From positions 1-43,560 of the forward strand of contig JAOEWO010000020.1 of assembly GCA_028383925.1 (NCBI GenBank): DNA of 43,560 nucleotides, written 5' to 3'. The translations under genes and the position numbers were made by a program. The notes under the pieces are model-generated. The model ran no database searches and was not told the origin of the DNA. It saw only the letters and a program-made list of their open reading frames with translations. This document shows positions 1 to 9,009 of this stretch, one piece after another; positions within the stretch are counted from its first letter, which is position 1; every line of letters begins with the position of its first letter. This DNA comes from Winogradskyella sp. (GTDB lineage: Bacteria; Bacteroidota; Bacteroidia; Flavobacteriales; Flavobacteriaceae).

Positions 1-2772
1 GCCTGTACTTTTCATTTCTGGACCAAGTTGCTTATTAACATTAGGAAACTTATTAAAAGAGAAAACTGGTTGCTTTATAGCATAACCTTCTAGTTGTGGA
101 TTAAAATCAAAATCCGTAACCTTCTTCTCACCTAACATTACTTTTGTTGCATAGTTTACATAAGGTTCTTTATAAGCTTTTGCAATAAACGGTACTGTAC
201 GAGACGCTCTTGGGTTTGCTTCTATTATATAAACAATATCTTCTTTAATTGCGAATTGTATATTTATTAAACCAACAGTATTTAAAGCTCTTGCTATGGT
301 ATGCGTATGGTCTATAATTTGCTGCATTACCAAATCACCTAAGTTAAATGCTGGTAGTAGTGCGTTACTATCGCCAGAGTGTATACCACAAGGCTCTATA
401 TGCTCCATAATGCCAATAATATATACATTACCATCTGCATCACAAATGGCATCTGCTTCAGCTTCAATAGCACCGTCTAGGTAATGATCTAATAATAATT
501 TATTACCAGGTATAGATTTTAATAAATCTATAACATGTGCTACTAACTCATCTTTATTAATAACAATTTTCATGCCTTGCCCACCAAGTACATAAGAAGG
601 TCTTACTAATATTGGAAAATCTAAAACCTCAGCTATTGCTAACGCTTCATCTGCTGTTTCTGCAACATCAAATTCTGGATAAGGAATATTATTTTCTTTT
701 AATATGTTTGAAAAACTACCGCGATCTTCAGCTAAATCTAAAGATTGAAAACTAGTTCCCATAATCTTAACTCCGTAACGTTCTAGTTTTTCGGCCAGTT
801 TTAAAGCGGTTTGCCCTCCTAACTGAACAATAACACCTTCTGGTTTTTCGTGTTGAATGATATCATAAATATGTTCCCAAAAAACAGGCTCAAAATAAAG
901 CTTATCTGCGATATCAAAATCTGTTGAAACCGTTTCAGGATTACAGTTAATCATTATAGTTTCATATCCACATTCTGCAGCGGCTAAAACTCCATGCACA
1001 CAACAATAATCGAACTCAATACCTTGCCCTATTCTATTTGGACCAGAGCCTAGTACTATAATTTTCTTTTTGTCTGAAACAACACTTTCATTATGTACAT
1101 AGATGTCGCCATCTGCTGTTTCAACTTCACTTTCAAAAGTGGAATAATAATAAGGTGTTTGCGCCTTAAATTCTGCCGCACAGGTATCTACTAATTTAAA
1201 GACTCTGTTTATATTAAGTTCTTTTCTTTTATTGTACACTTCACTTTCTAAACAACCTAGCATGTGCGCTATTTGTCTATCACCATAGCCTTTTTGTTTC
1301 GCTTCTAATAATAATTCACGATCTATAGCATCGATTTTATAAGTCGAAATTTCTTTTTGAAGTTGAAAAAGCTCTTCATATTGCTTTAAAAACCACATGT
1401 CTATTTTAGTAATTTCGTGAATACGGCTCAACGGAATTCCCATAGCAACCGCATCATAAATCACAAAAACTCTATCCCAACTTGCATTGGTTAATTTATC
1501 TATAACGGTATCATAATCGGTATATCCTTTACCGTCTGCACCTAAACCATTTCGCTTTATTTCTAAAGATTGTGTAGCCTTGTGCAATGCTTCTTGGAAT
1601 GAACGGCCAATTGACATTACTTCTCCTACAGCTTTCATTTGAAGTCCGAGTGTTCTGTCTGATCCTTCAAATTTATCAAAATTCCAGCGCGGTATCTTCA
1701 CTACAACGTAATCTAAGGTTGGTTCAAATAATGCTGAAGTTGATTTTGTAATTTGATTATCTAATTCGTCTAAATGGTAACCAATAGCTAATTTTGCGGC
1801 AATTTTAGCAATAGGGTATCCTGTTGCTTTACTCGCTAATGCAGAAGAACGCGATACACGTGGGTTAATTTCTATAGCAATAATATCTTCATCGTTATCT
1901 GGACTTACTGCAAATTGCACATTACAACCACCTGCAAAATCACCAATACTACGCATCATGTGTATGGCCATATCTCGCATTTTCTGAAAAGTCTTATCAG
2001 ATAGAGTCATAGCTGGTGCTAAAGTAATTGAATCACCCGTATGAATTCCCATTGGGTCCATATTCTCTATTGTACAAATAATAACAACATTATCGTTATT
2101 ATCTCTTAACAACTCTAACTCATATTCCTTCCAGCCAATTAAAGCTTTATCAATCATCACTGTGTGAATGGGTGACACTTCTAAACCATGTGCTAATAAT
2201 TTGTCAAAATCTTCTTCTTTATGAACAATAGCCGCACCATCACCACCCAAAGTAAATGAAGCTCTAATAACTAAAGGAAAACCAAACTGTTGTGCTATTT
2301 CTTTACCTTTAAGAAATGAAGTTGCTGTTGCTTGTGGCGCCATACCAACACCAATTTTTAGCATAAGCTCTCTAAACTTCTCTCTATCTTCTGTAATATT
2401 AATAGCGTCTATATCTACACCAATAATATCTACACCAAAATCTTCCCAAATACCTTTTTCATCGGCTTCAATACATAAGTTTAATGCTGTTTGACCACCC
2501 ATTGTTGGTAAAACGGCATCAATATGAGGGTGTTCTTTTAATATCTTAACTATTGATTTTGTATTCAACGGCAATAAATAGACATGATCCGCCATAGTAG
2601 GATCTGTCATAATTGTTGCTGGGTTAGAGTTGATAAGGATGGTTTCTATTCCGTCTTCTCTTAATGAGCGTAATGCTTGAGAACCCGAATAATCAAATTC
2701 GCAGGCTTGGCCTATAATAATAGGACCTGAGCCTATGAGTAAAATGGATTTAATGTTTTTATTCTTTGGCAT
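1..2772 (-). CDS. carB: Carbamoyl-phosphate synthase large subunit (3' end cut by window edge)
   Basis: CarB makes carbamoyl phosphate from bicarbonate, ammonia (channelled from CarA) and two ATP, for pyrimidine and arginine synthesis in the cytosol. Translation from the ATG at 2772 begins MPKNKNIKSILLIGSGPIII, and the second half repeats the pattern with VLGSGPNRIGQGIEFDY, the two homologous ATP-grasp synthetase halves of the family. The frame stays open through 924 codons to base 1, where it ends in LGPEMKSTG, the conserved block just after the second ATP-grasp unit. The C-terminal remainder, including any methylglyoxal-synthase-like allosteric domain, is outside the window. It lies 99 bp downstream of rpmH, with a terminator and a -7 element between, so it probably has its own promoter. 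Identity is certain; completeness cannot be judged. Confidence 0.97.
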   Translation of the reverse strand, partial: MPKNKNIKSILLIGSGPIIIGQACEFDYSGSQALRSLREDGIETILINSNPATIMTDPTMADHVYLLPLNTKSIVKILKEHPHIDAVLPTMGGQTALNLCIEADEKGIWEDFGVDIIGVDIDAINITEDREKFRELMLKIGVGMAPQATATSFLKGKEIAQQFGFPLVIRASFTLGGDGAAIVHKEEDFDKLLAHGLEVSPIHTVMIDKALIGWKEYELELLRDNNDNVVIICTIENMDPMGIHTGDSITLAPAMTLSDKTFQKMRDMAIHMMRSIGDFAGGCNVQFAVSPDNDEDIIAIEINPRVSRSSALASKATGYPIAKIAAKLAIGYHLDELDNQITKSTSALFEPTLDYVVVKIPRWNFDKFEGSDRTLGLQMKAVGEVMSIGRSFQEALHKATQSLEIKRNGLGADGKGYTDYDTVIDKLTNASWDRVFVIYDAVAMGIPLSRIHEITKIDMWFLKQYEELFQLQKEISTYKIDAIDRELLLEAKQKGYGDRQIAHMLGCLESEVYNKRKELNINRVFKLVDTCAAEFKAQTPYYYSTFESEVETADGDIYVHNESVVSDKKKIIVLGSGPNRIGQGIEFDYCCVHGVLAAAECGYETIMINCNPETVSTDFDIADKLYFEPVFWEHIYDIIQHEKPEGVIVQLGGQTALKLAEKLERYGVKIMGTSFQSLDLAEDRGSFSNILKENNIPYPEFDVAETADEALAIAEVLDFPILVRPSYVLGGQGMKIVINKDELVAHVIDLLKSIPGNKLLLDHYLDGAIEAEADAICDADGNVYIIGIMEHIEPCGIHSGDSNALLPAFNLGDLVMQQIIDHTHTIARALNTVGLINIQFAIKEDIVYIIEANPRASRTVPFIAKAYKEPYVNYATKVMLGEKKVTDFDFNPQLEGYAIKQPVFSFNKFPNVNKQLGPEMKSTG

Positions 2773-2792
2773 TTTGATGATTTTTTAAAGTG

Positions 2793-2800
2793 CAAAAATA
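2793..2800 (-). promoter_or_regulatory. Candidate -7 element (TATTTTTG) for carB
   Basis: On the minus strand TATTTTTG matches the Bacteroidota -7 consensus TAnnTTTG, 20 bases before the carB ATG and just after the rpmH terminator. No TTTG box is seen at the ideal 19-21 base spacing; a TTTG lies about 15 bases upstream, inside the terminator tail. Confidence 0.45.
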
Positions 2801-2816
2801 CGTATCTATAGGGTAC

Positions 2817-2845
2817 AAAAAAAGGTGTTACACCTAAGTAACACC
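2817..2845 (-). terminator. Rho-independent terminator of rpmH
   Basis: Perfect 8-bp stem GGTGTTAC/GTAACACC with a 6-base loop, followed on the minus strand by seven T residues. It begins 26 bases after the rpmH stop and separates rpmH from carB. Confidence 0.85.
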
Positions 2846-2871
2846 CATAATATATTAACAATTGTTAATCA

Positions 2872-3033
2872 TTATTTCTTATGTCTTAATTCTGAAGACA
2901 CTGATATTCTTTTTCTTCCTTTAGCTCTTCTACGTGCTAAAACTTTTCTTCCGTTAACAGAAGCCATTCTTTCTCTGAAACCGTGTTTGTTTCTTCTCTT
3001 TCTCTTTGACGGTTGAAACGTTCTTTTTGGCAT
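2872..3033 (-). CDS. rpmH: 50S ribosomal protein L34
   Basis: A 53-residue, strongly basic protein starting [20 protein letters not shown] and containing [15 protein letters not shown], the hallmark L34 sequence. L34 is a small component of the large ribosomal subunit. Length is normal for Bacteroidota (about 52-53). It has a strong upstream promoter and a terminator immediately downstream, so it is probably monocistronic. The usual neighbour in many bacteria, rnpA, is not next to it here. Confidence 0.97.
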   Translation of the reverse strand: MPKRTFQPSKRKRRNKHGFRERMASVNGRKVLARRRAKGRKRISVSSELRHKK

Positions 3034-3095
3034 GTTGTATATTTTTAAAAACTAATATTTCTTTTAATGTTTGAGCGCTATCCCAAAACTGCGTG

Positions 3096-3125
3096 CAAAT
3101 ATACAACAAGTTTTCACTTTAACAA
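3096..3125 (-). promoter_or_regulatory. Canonical Bacteroidota promoter of rpmH
   Basis: On the minus strand, TTG (3125-3123), a 19-base spacer, then TATATTTG (3103-3096). This fits the Bacteroidota -33/-7 promoter (TTTG, 19-21 bases, TAnnTTTG). It leaves a leader of roughly 55 bases before the rpmH ATG. The same geometry precedes rpmE2 at 11463-11492. Confidence 0.8.
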
Positions 3126-3159
3126 GACCCAAAAAGAAAAAAATTTTAATTGTTTTTAT

Positions 3160-3167
3160 TACCTTTG
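3160..3167 (+). promoter_or_regulatory. Candidate -7 element (TACCTTTG) for the 3191 gene
   Basis: TACCTTTG matches TAnnTTTG, 23 bases before the ATG at 3191, in the divergent region shared with rpmH. No clear -33 box at the standard distance. Confidence 0.5.
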
Positions 3168-3190
3168 CGCACTGCAAAAAGAAATAGATT

Positions 3191-3769
3191 ATGTTTAATA
3201 AGAATATAAAATTAGTCATTACAGCGTTAATCATCGCATTCGCTATATATCAATTTACTGAAGGTGAAATTGGAAACGGTATAATGTATTTATTACTCTC
3301 TACCATATTTATCTTTTTATACTTTAAGAACGAAATGATTTTGTTAGCTTTTTTAAAGCTTAGAAAACAAGATTTTCCTGGTGCTAAAGTATGGTTAGAT
3401 AAAATTAAGAATCCGGAAGGTGCGTTAGTTAAAAAGCAACAAGGGTATTTAAATTATTTAAACGGCATTATGGTTTCTCAAACCAATATGAATGAGGCTG
3501 AGAAATATTTTAAAAAAGCTATTGATCTTGGCTTGTCTATGGACCAAGATTTAGCTATGGCTAAAATTAATTTAGCTGGTATTGCTTTTTCTAAGCGCCG
3601 TAAACAAGAAGCTCAGAAATTATTATCTGAGGCAGAACAACTTGATAAAAGAGATATGCTTGCAGATCAAATTAAAATGATGAAGCAACAAATGAAAAAA
3701 GCTGTTGTACCAAAACAACAGTTTGGTCAGCCAACATCGTCTAGACAAAACCGTCGTAGTAGAAGATAA
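3191..3769 (+). CDS. Inner-membrane protein with TPR-like helical domain, function unknown
   Basis: A 192-residue protein. Residues 7-25 and 32-55 are hydrophobic and look like two membrane segments. Residues about 60-160 resemble tetratricopeptide repeats: one stretch contains NEAEKYFKKAIDLG, followed by DLAMAKINLAGIAF and RRKQEAQKLLSEAEQLDKRD. The tail (about 165-192) is basic and Gln/Arg-rich, ending QNRRSRR, so it probably lies in the cytoplasm. TPR domains bind partner proteins; the partner here is unknown. The gene is divergent from rpmH and convergent with the lytic transglycosylase, so it is probably transcribed alone. I recognise it only as a TPR-type membrane protein. Confidence 0.8.
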   Translation: MFNKNIKLVITALIIAFAIYQFTEGEIGNGIMYLLLSTIFIFLYFKNEMILLAFLKLRKQDFPGAKVWLDKIKNPEGALVKKQQGYLNYLNGIMVSQTNMNEAEKYFKKAIDLGLSMDQDLAMAKINLAGIAFSKRRKQEAQKLLSEAEQLDKRDMLADQIKMMKQQMKKAVVPKQQFGQPTSSRQNRRSRR

Positions 3770-3784
3770 TAAATCTACCATAAT

Positions 3785-3830
3785 AAATTAAAAGGGCTTA
3801 AAAACATTAATGTTTAAGCCCTTTTAATTT
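3785..3830. terminator. Bidirectional terminator between convergent genes
   Basis: Long perfect stem with core AAAAGGGCTTAAA/TTTAAGCCCTTTT, extending into flanking A and T runs on both sides. The loop itself contains the palindrome ACATTAATGT. It serves both the plus gene ending at 3769 and the minus gene ending at 3851. Confidence 0.85.
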
Positions 3831-3850
3831 TATAAAAACCACTAGTACTC

Positions 3851-4777
3851 TTATTTATAAAATCCTTCTTTAGGAATATCTAAAGTATAAGATTTTCGGG
3901 ATTTATTATTTAAGTGTTTTTCTCTTAACCAAGGGTTGTGTAATTTTAAAATTTTATAGTTAATACCAAAGCGTTTAGCAAACTGCGCAAAATCTGTAAC
4001 TGCGCTATCTACTTCTACTTTATAGGTTGGTATTTCTTTGTACAAATGCGATGTATTAAAGTTAAACCCATATTTATCTGGATGCGATAAAATCTCTTTT
4101 AAAGCTACAATCCTAAATACGTAACGCCCTGTCTCTTCACCTAAAAGCAAATCATAGTAACCTGTAACACTCTGCTCAGACAAACGTCTAGAAACACCTG
4201 CATTACCAGCATTATATGCTGCTGCTGCTAAGGTCCATGTGCCTAATTGGTCTTTCGCTTTTTGTAAGTAATCGCAGGCCACCTCAGTCGCTTTTTCTAA
4301 ATTGTAACGTTCATCTACATTAGTGTTTACTTCTAATCCGTTTTCTCGTCCTGTGGCTTTTATAATTTGCCACACACCACTTGCACCTGCTGGTGATTTT
4401 GCATTTGTTAATCCACTTTCTATTACTGCTAAGTACTTAAAATCGTCTGGGATACCATTTTTCTTTAAAATTGGCTCTATAATTGGAAAATACTTTTGCG
4501 CGCGTTTAAACATTAGCAAACCGTTAGATTGCCAATATGTATTTACCAAAAGTTCTTTATCCATACGCTCAAAAATATCCGGATTTTCAATAGGCACTAA
4601 CTCTTCTGCAAAATTTAAGCCTTCTGGCATTTCTAAAGCATACACATTGTAATCATTTACAATGGGGTCTTCTTTACCAATAGTGTCATCTGATGGTGCT
4701 TTTTGCATAGAAAAGATAAACAAACCTGATATACAGATTAGACCTATTGCTGCGAAAATATTTTTAAGGGTGTGCAT
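3851..4777 (-). CDS. Lytic transglycosylase (SLT/GH23 family)
   Basis: A 308-residue enzyme expected to cleave the MurNAc-GlcNAc bond of peptidoglycan, giving 1,6-anhydro ends. Residues 8-24 form a hydrophobic signal or membrane anchor without a clear lipobox Cys, so the domain should face the periplasm. The SLT domain spans about 90-220. YLAVIESGL carries the likely catalytic Glu120, followed by SPAGASGVWQ and AAAAYNAGNAG, the standard GH23 motifs. The C-terminal part (about 240-300) with YKVEVDSAVTDFAQFAKRFG resembles a degenerate LysM-like or MltD-type tail. It lies 48 bp downstream of the alpha/beta hydrolase on the same strand and may be co-transcribed with it. Family assignment is firm; the exact Mlt class is not. 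Confidence 0.9.
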   Translation of the reverse strand: MHTLKNIFAAIGLICISGLFIFSMQKAPSDDTIGKEDPIVNDYNVYALEMPEGLNFAEELVPIENPDIFERMDKELLVNTYWQSNGLLMFKRAQKYFPIIEPILKKNGIPDDFKYLAVIESGLTNAKSPAGASGVWQIIKATGRENGLEVNTNVDERYNLEKATEVACDYLQKAKDQLGTWTLAAAAYNAGNAGVSRRLSEQSVTGYYDLLLGEETGRYVFRIVALKEILSHPDKYGFNFNTSHLYKEIPTYKVEVDSAVTDFAQFAKRFGINYKILKLHNPWLREKHLNNKSRKSYTLDIPKEGFYK

Positions 4778-4825
4778 GGCTTCGTTTTTTTTTAAATGTA
4801 AGGAATCTATTTAGTTCTTTCATAT

Positions 4826-5488
4826 TCAAACCTCTATTAGTTTTGGTAAATTTTCGTTAAACCATTTATATTTATTAATAATCATAATATGTGTTCCTCC
4901 CTTAATAACCAAACAATTACCTTGGCATGAGTGTGGAAAAACAATATCATTATCACCATGTATATAGATGGCACTAAGGTTTGGTTCTTCTTGCTCCCAG
5001 CAAACTATTTGCTTTATCGCCCAATCTAAATACTGTTTATTACTCACCGAAAGGTACTTCTTGTATAAATCTACACGCTTTTTTATAGTTTCACCAAAAG
5101 CGTATTTAGCTAAAACATCTATATTACTTACTAGTTGTGTTGGCAAAATTTTGTATGCTTTTGTTACTTTAAGAAATTTTAACCGTTTTGGTAACTCGTA
5201 ATGAGACTTTACACTAGACACCACTATAAGTTTTTTTAAATTTAAGAACCTACTCATTTCTTGCACTAACATACCACCAAAAGACACCCCTAAAAGTACA
5301 GCATTATCGTGTACAATAAATGCACACATACGCTTTGCATAGGCTTGTAAAGTTTCTGCTTTGTCTGGTATTTGCCATTCTAACCAATGTATTTGATATT
5401 TATTTTGAGGCAAACTAATATGCTCAAAAATTGAAGGGTTTGCTGCCATACCTGGCATTAAATAGATATGTGTTAGGGTTGTGATCAT
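4826..5488 (-). CDS. Alpha/beta hydrolase, substrate unknown
   Basis: A 220-residue soluble protein without a signal peptide. The nucleophile elbow GVSFGG places Ser69. The acid is probably Asp181 in HGDNDIVFP, and the base His200 in GGTHIMI, completing a normal Ser-Asp-His triad. MPGMAANPSIFEH near the start forms the oxyanion strand-loop region. The protein is short for the fold, with a reduced cap. It is probably an esterase-type hydrolase, but the sequence does not reveal the substrate. It lies directly upstream of the lytic transglycosylase gene on the same strand (48 bp gap). Confidence 0.85.
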   Translation of the reverse strand: MITTLTHIYLMPGMAANPSIFEHISLPQNKYQIHWLEWQIPDKAETLQAYAKRMCAFIVHDNAVLLGVSFGGMLVQEMSRFLNLKKLIVVSSVKSHYELPKRLKFLKVTKAYKILPTQLVSNIDVLAKYAFGETIKKRVDLYKKYLSVSNKQYLDWAIKQIVCWEQEEPNLSAIYIHGDNDIVFPHSCQGNCLVIKGGTHIMIINKYKWFNENLPKLIEV

Positions 5489-5649
5489 GCAATTAAAGCG
5501 TATTTATGACAGCTACTTAATTCTTTATAATTTAACGTTTTAACAATACTAAACTAAAACTTACGTTGATTTTTTGTACATTTACGTTGCAAAACTATAC
5601 AAAATATAGTATCAACTCCCAACCGTTGAGTTTAAATAATAAAGAAATT

Positions 5650-5946
5650 ATGACTGAAACTGCTGAATTGATTGACAATGATTTTCTTCGTCAATTTGAA
5701 ATAAATGTTGGAAATGACATGGCAATTATTGAATATTCATTACAAGAAAGAAAAATTTTCTTAACAAAAATGATTATTCCTGATGCTATAAGAACAGATG
5801 AATTTGAATTAGATTTTATAGACCTTGTTTTTTCTAACATTAAAGAACGTAATATTAGTGTGGTACCAACAAGTCCGGAAATTGCAAAATTTGTAAGAAG
5901 TAACAGAAAATACAAACGCATGCTACCTGTTGGCATTCGCATATAA
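5650..5946 (+). CDS. Small GNAT-like N-acetyltransferase domain protein (YjdJ/COG2388 type)
   Basis: A 98-residue protein starting MTETAELIDNDFLRQFEINV. The segment FEINVGNDMAIIEYSLQERKIFLTKMIIPD followed by a helix and VVPTSPEIAKFVRSN matches the short Gcn5-related acetyltransferase-like family (COG2388), which is only about 95 residues long and binds acyl-CoA in known members. I chose the ATG at 5650, which follows an A-rich leader, over a TTG at 5566 that would add 28 residues unlike the family. The substrate is unknown. It is convergent with mtaB and separated from it by a strong bidirectional terminator. Confidence 0.75.
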   Translation: MTETAELIDNDFLRQFEINVGNDMAIIEYSLQERKIFLTKMIIPDAIRTDEFELDFIDLVFSNIKERNISVVPTSPEIAKFVRSNRKYKRMLPVGIRI

Positions 5947-5962
5947 ATTAAACACAGATATT

Positions 5963-5996
5963 AAAAAAACCGAAACAGCGATGTTTCGGTTTTTTT
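5963..5996. terminator. Bidirectional terminator between the GNAT gene and mtaB
   Basis: Stem CCGAAACA/TGTTTCGG with tetraloop GCGA, flanked by seven A on the left and seven T on the right, so it can act in both directions for the convergent genes. Confidence 0.9.
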
Positions 5997-6000
5997 GATT

Positions 6001-7332
6001 TTAGTCTTTAAAATTTTCAATAAAATTAAATCTTACCAAACCATCATCATCAATAGTAGTAAGTTTTACGTTGTGTAGTGTATTTACCAAATTAGGATTC
6101 CAAGGGGCTTTTATTTTTACATAATTTTCGGTAAAACCGTGTATGTAACCCTCTTTGTTTTCACTTTCAAACAAAACGGTACGCTCTGTATTTAGCTGTT
6201 CTTCATAAAATGCACGTCTTTTTTTGGCAGACAGGCCTCGTAACATCTTACTGCGTTTTGCACGTACATTTTTAAACACAACACCATCCATTTCTGCAGC
6301 TTCTGTATTATCGCGTTCAGAATACGTAAATACGTGCAAGTATGAGATATCTAATGTGTTTAAAAAGTTATACGTCTCTAAGAACAAATCGTCTGTTTCA
6401 CCCGGAAAACCTACAATAACATCAACACCAATACAGGCATGTGGCATTACTTTTTTTATTTTTGAAACACGATCTTGGTACAATTCTTTCATGTAACGTC
6501 GTTTCATCTTTTTTAAAACTTCGTTGCTACCACTTTGTAATGGAATATGAAAATGTGGCACAAAAGCTCTAGATTTTGATACTACATCTATAGTTTCATT
6601 CTTTAAAAGATTAGGTTCTATAGAAGAAATTCTTAAGCGTTCTATACCTTCTACCTTATCTAGTTCTGTTACTAAATCTAAAAAAGTATGTTCGTGTTTT
6701 TTGTTTCCAAATTCACCTTTTCCGTAATCACCAATATTAACACCTGTTAATACAATTTCTTTTATACCTTTTACTGATATTTCTTCAGCATTTTTTATAA
6801 CATTAGCCATAGTGTCGCTACGAGAAATACCACGTGCCAAAGGAATTGTGCAATACGTACATTTATAATCGCAACCATCTTGTACTTTTAAAAACGCTCT
6901 AGTTCTATCGCCAATAGAATAACTACCAACATAGAAATCTGCTTCTTCTATTTCGCAAGAGTGGACTTCACCAAAATCATTTTTGGTTAAATCATTTAAG
7001 TAATCTGTAATTTTAAATTTCTCGGTTGCACCCAAAACCAAATCTACACCATCTACATCTGCTAATTCTTCTGGCTTTAATTGTGCATAACAACCAATTG
7101 CTGCTACAAATGCCTCAGGGTTTACTTTTTGTGCTTGCTTAACAATGCTTTTAAAACGCTTATCTGCGTTCTCGGTAACAGAGCAAGTATTAATAACATA
7201 AATATCTGCAGATTCTTTAAAATCTACACGCTCAAAACCTTCATTTACAAAATTTCTTGCAATGGTAGAGGTTTCCGAAAAATTAAGCTTGCAACCTAAT
7301 GTATAAAATGCGACTTTTTTTGTTGGGTTCAT
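6001..7332 (-). CDS. mtaB: tRNA (N6-threonylcarbamoyladenosine-C2)-methylthiotransferase MtaB
   Basis: A radical-SAM enzyme that converts t6A37 to ms2t6A37 in ANN-decoding tRNAs. The 443 residues show the family layout: an N-terminal methylthiotransferase domain with three Cys ligands of the auxiliary cluster (Cys14 in TLGCKLNFSE, Cys50 in INTCSVTENADK, Cys81 in GCYAQ), a radical-SAM core with CDYKCTYC (Cys154, Cys158, Cys161), and a C-terminal TRAM-like RNA-binding segment after about residue 375. The TLGCKLNFSE motif favours MtaB over MiaB or RimO. Divergent from the substrate-binding protein gene; a TAAATTTG -7 element lies 23 bases upstream. Confidence 0.95.
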   Translation of the reverse strand: MNPTKKVAFYTLGCKLNFSETSTIARNFVNEGFERVDFKESADIYVINTCSVTENADKRFKSIVKQAQKVNPEAFVAAIGCYAQLKPEELADVDGVDLVLGATEKFKITDYLNDLTKNDFGEVHSCEIEEADFYVGSYSIGDRTRAFLKVQDGCDYKCTYCTIPLARGISRSDTMANVIKNAEEISVKGIKEIVLTGVNIGDYGKGEFGNKKHEHTFLDLVTELDKVEGIERLRISSIEPNLLKNETIDVVSKSRAFVPHFHIPLQSGSNEVLKKMKRRYMKELYQDRVSKIKKVMPHACIGVDVIVGFPGETDDLFLETYNFLNTLDISYLHVFTYSERDNTEAAEMDGVVFKNVRAKRSKMLRGLSAKKRRAFYEEQLNTERTVLFESENKEGYIHGFTENYVKIKAPWNPNLVNTLHNVKLTTIDDDGLVRFNFIENFKD

Positions 7333-7354
7333 TCTTGTATTTTTACCAAGTAGG

Positions 7355-7362
7355 CAAATTTA
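7355..7362 (-). promoter_or_regulatory. Candidate -7 element (TAAATTTG) for mtaB
   Basis: The minus strand reads TAAATTTG, matching TAnnTTTG, 23 bases before the mtaB ATG in the 45-bp divergent gap. No convincing -33 box. Confidence 0.45.
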
Positions 7363-7377
7363 CAACATATTAGTTGT

Positions 7378-9000
7378 ATGCTAAAACGCACTATACGGTT
7401 ATCAATGAAATTATCATGCCTTTTATTATTCGTATTCATCTTGTCTTGCACTTCTAAAAAAGAAAAGGAAAAAGAGCACTTAGTTTTTAAATATAATGAG
7501 CACAAAAACATAGGCTCTTTAGACCCAGCTTTCTCTAAAGATTTAGCAGATATTTGGGCTACAAATCAGTTATTTAATGGCTTGGTACAAATGGACGACC
7601 AACTTAATGTAAAACCCTCTATTGCTAAATCTTGGACCATAACAGATAGCGCTACTTTATACACGTTTACACTTAGAAAAAATGTATTGTTTCATAATCA
7701 TAACCTGTTTGGAAAAAATACGACACGAGCAGTTAAAGCTTCTGATTTTGAATATAGTTTTAACAGACTAAAAGATAAATCTGTAGCCTCACCAGGGAGT
7801 TGGGTTTTAAATAAAGTTAAAAGCTTTTCTGCAGTAAATGATTCTACGTTTCAGATACAACTAAAGCAACCATTCCCTGCGTTTCTTGGACTATTAACAA
7901 TGAAGTATTGCGCCGTAGTACCAAAGGAAATTGTAGAGCACTATAAAAATGACTTTAGATCTAACCCAATTGGCACAGGCCCTTTTAAATTTAAACGTTG
8001 GGAAGAAAACATAAAACTTGTTTTTAGACGAAATACCAATTATTTTGAAACTGATAGTAGCGGAAATAAACTGCCTTATTTAGAAGCGGTAGCTATTACT
8101 TTTTTACCAGATAAACAAAGTGAATTTCTTCAATTTACACAAGGCAACATAGATTTTGTATCGGGATTAGATGCGTCTTATAAAGATGAGATTTTAACTT
8201 CTGAAGGTGAATTAAAACCAAACTACTCTGATGCTGTAACCATGATACGTGGGCCATACCTAAATACAGAATATCTTGCATTTTATATGGAGAGTGACGT
8301 TACTGCATTACAATCTAAAAAGCTGAGAAAAGCAATAAATTTAGGTTTTGACAGGCAAAAAATGATTAAATATTTAAGAAATGGTGTTGGTATAGCTGCA
8401 AATGGTGGTTTTATACCAAAAGGATTACCCGGTTTTGATGCCACTATTGGGTACCACTATAAACCAGAAGAAGCAAAACAACTCATTGCAGATTTTAAAA
8501 CTGAAACGGGTATTACAAATCCTGAAATTACATTAACCACAACAAGTAATTATTTAAGTTTTTGCGAGTTTATACAGAGAGAGTTACAAAAAATAGGCTT
8601 ACAAGTTAATGTAGATGTAATACCAGCATCAAGCCTCAAAGATGGTAAAGCTAATGGTCAACTCGATTTTTTTAGAGCAAGCTGGATTGCTGATTACCCA
8701 GATGCAGAAAACTACTTATCGCTTTATTACAGTAAGAATTTTGCACCAAATGGTCCAAATTATACACATTTTAAAAGTGATGCTTTTAACAAAATGTATG
8801 AAGCTGCTTATTTAGAAACCGACATCGCAAAACGCCAAAAACTATATACCAAGATGGATTCTTTAATTATGGCATCTGTACCAATTGTACCTTTGTTTTA
8901 TGACGAAGTTGTACGGTTTACAAGAAAAAATGTAGACGGCTTAGGAATAAATGCAACTAATTTATTAGACTTAAAAAGGGTAAAAAAAGCAATTAAATAA
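7378..9000 (+). CDS. Peptide/nickel-type ABC transporter substrate-binding lipoprotein (SBP_bac_5)
   Basis: A 540-residue family 5 extracellular solute-binding protein (DppA/OppA type) that would capture oligopeptides in the periplasm for an ABC importer. The N-terminus has a signal peptide ending in the lipobox-like ILSC, so Cys24 is the probable lipidation site. Family sequences seen include GSLDPAFSKDLADIWATNQLFNGL, SDFEYSFNRL, NPIGTGPFKF and RKAINLGFDRQKMI. The ATG at 7378 is used; an internal ATG (codon 10) would give a shorter and equally plausible signal peptide. No permease or ATPase genes lie next to it, so its transporter partners must be elsewhere. The gene ends 9 bases before the convergent propeller gene. 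Confidence 0.92.
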   Translation: MLKRTIRLSMKLSCLLLFVFILSCTSKKEKEKEHLVFKYNEHKNIGSLDPAFSKDLADIWATNQLFNGLVQMDDQLNVKPSIAKSWTITDSATLYTFTLRKNVLFHNHNLFGKNTTRAVKASDFEYSFNRLKDKSVASPGSWVLNKVKSFSAVNDSTFQIQLKQPFPAFLGLLTMKYCAVVPKEIVEHYKNDFRSNPIGTGPFKFKRWEENIKLVFRRNTNYFETDSSGNKLPYLEAVAITFLPDKQSEFLQFTQGNIDFVSGLDASYKDEILTSEGELKPNYSDAVTMIRGPYLNTEYLAFYMESDVTALQSKKLRKAINLGFDRQKMIKYLRNGVGIAANGGFIPKGLPGFDATIGYHYKPEEAKQLIADFKTETGITNPEITLTTTSNYLSFCEFIQRELQKIGLQVNVDVIPASSLKDGKANGQLDFFRASWIADYPDAENYLSLYYSKNFAPNGPNYTHFKSDAFNKMYEAAYLETDIAKRQKLYTKMDSLIMASVPIVPLFYDEVVRFTRKNVDGLGINATNLLDLKRVKKAIK

Positions 9001-9009
9001 CACTAATAC

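Noticed and set aside
1..2772. carB lacking the C-terminal regulatory domain as a biological truncation
   Set aside because: The gene is cut by the window edge, so absence of the last part says nothing.
2825..3016. Plus-strand reading frame of 63 codons over the rpmH gene
   Set aside because: Lies antisense to L34; its sequence has no family signal and the minus-strand L34 is unmistakable.
5566..5649. 28-residue N-terminal extension of the GNAT-like protein from a TTG codon
   Set aside because: The extension is unlike the compact family, and the ATG at 5650 has a normal A-rich leader.
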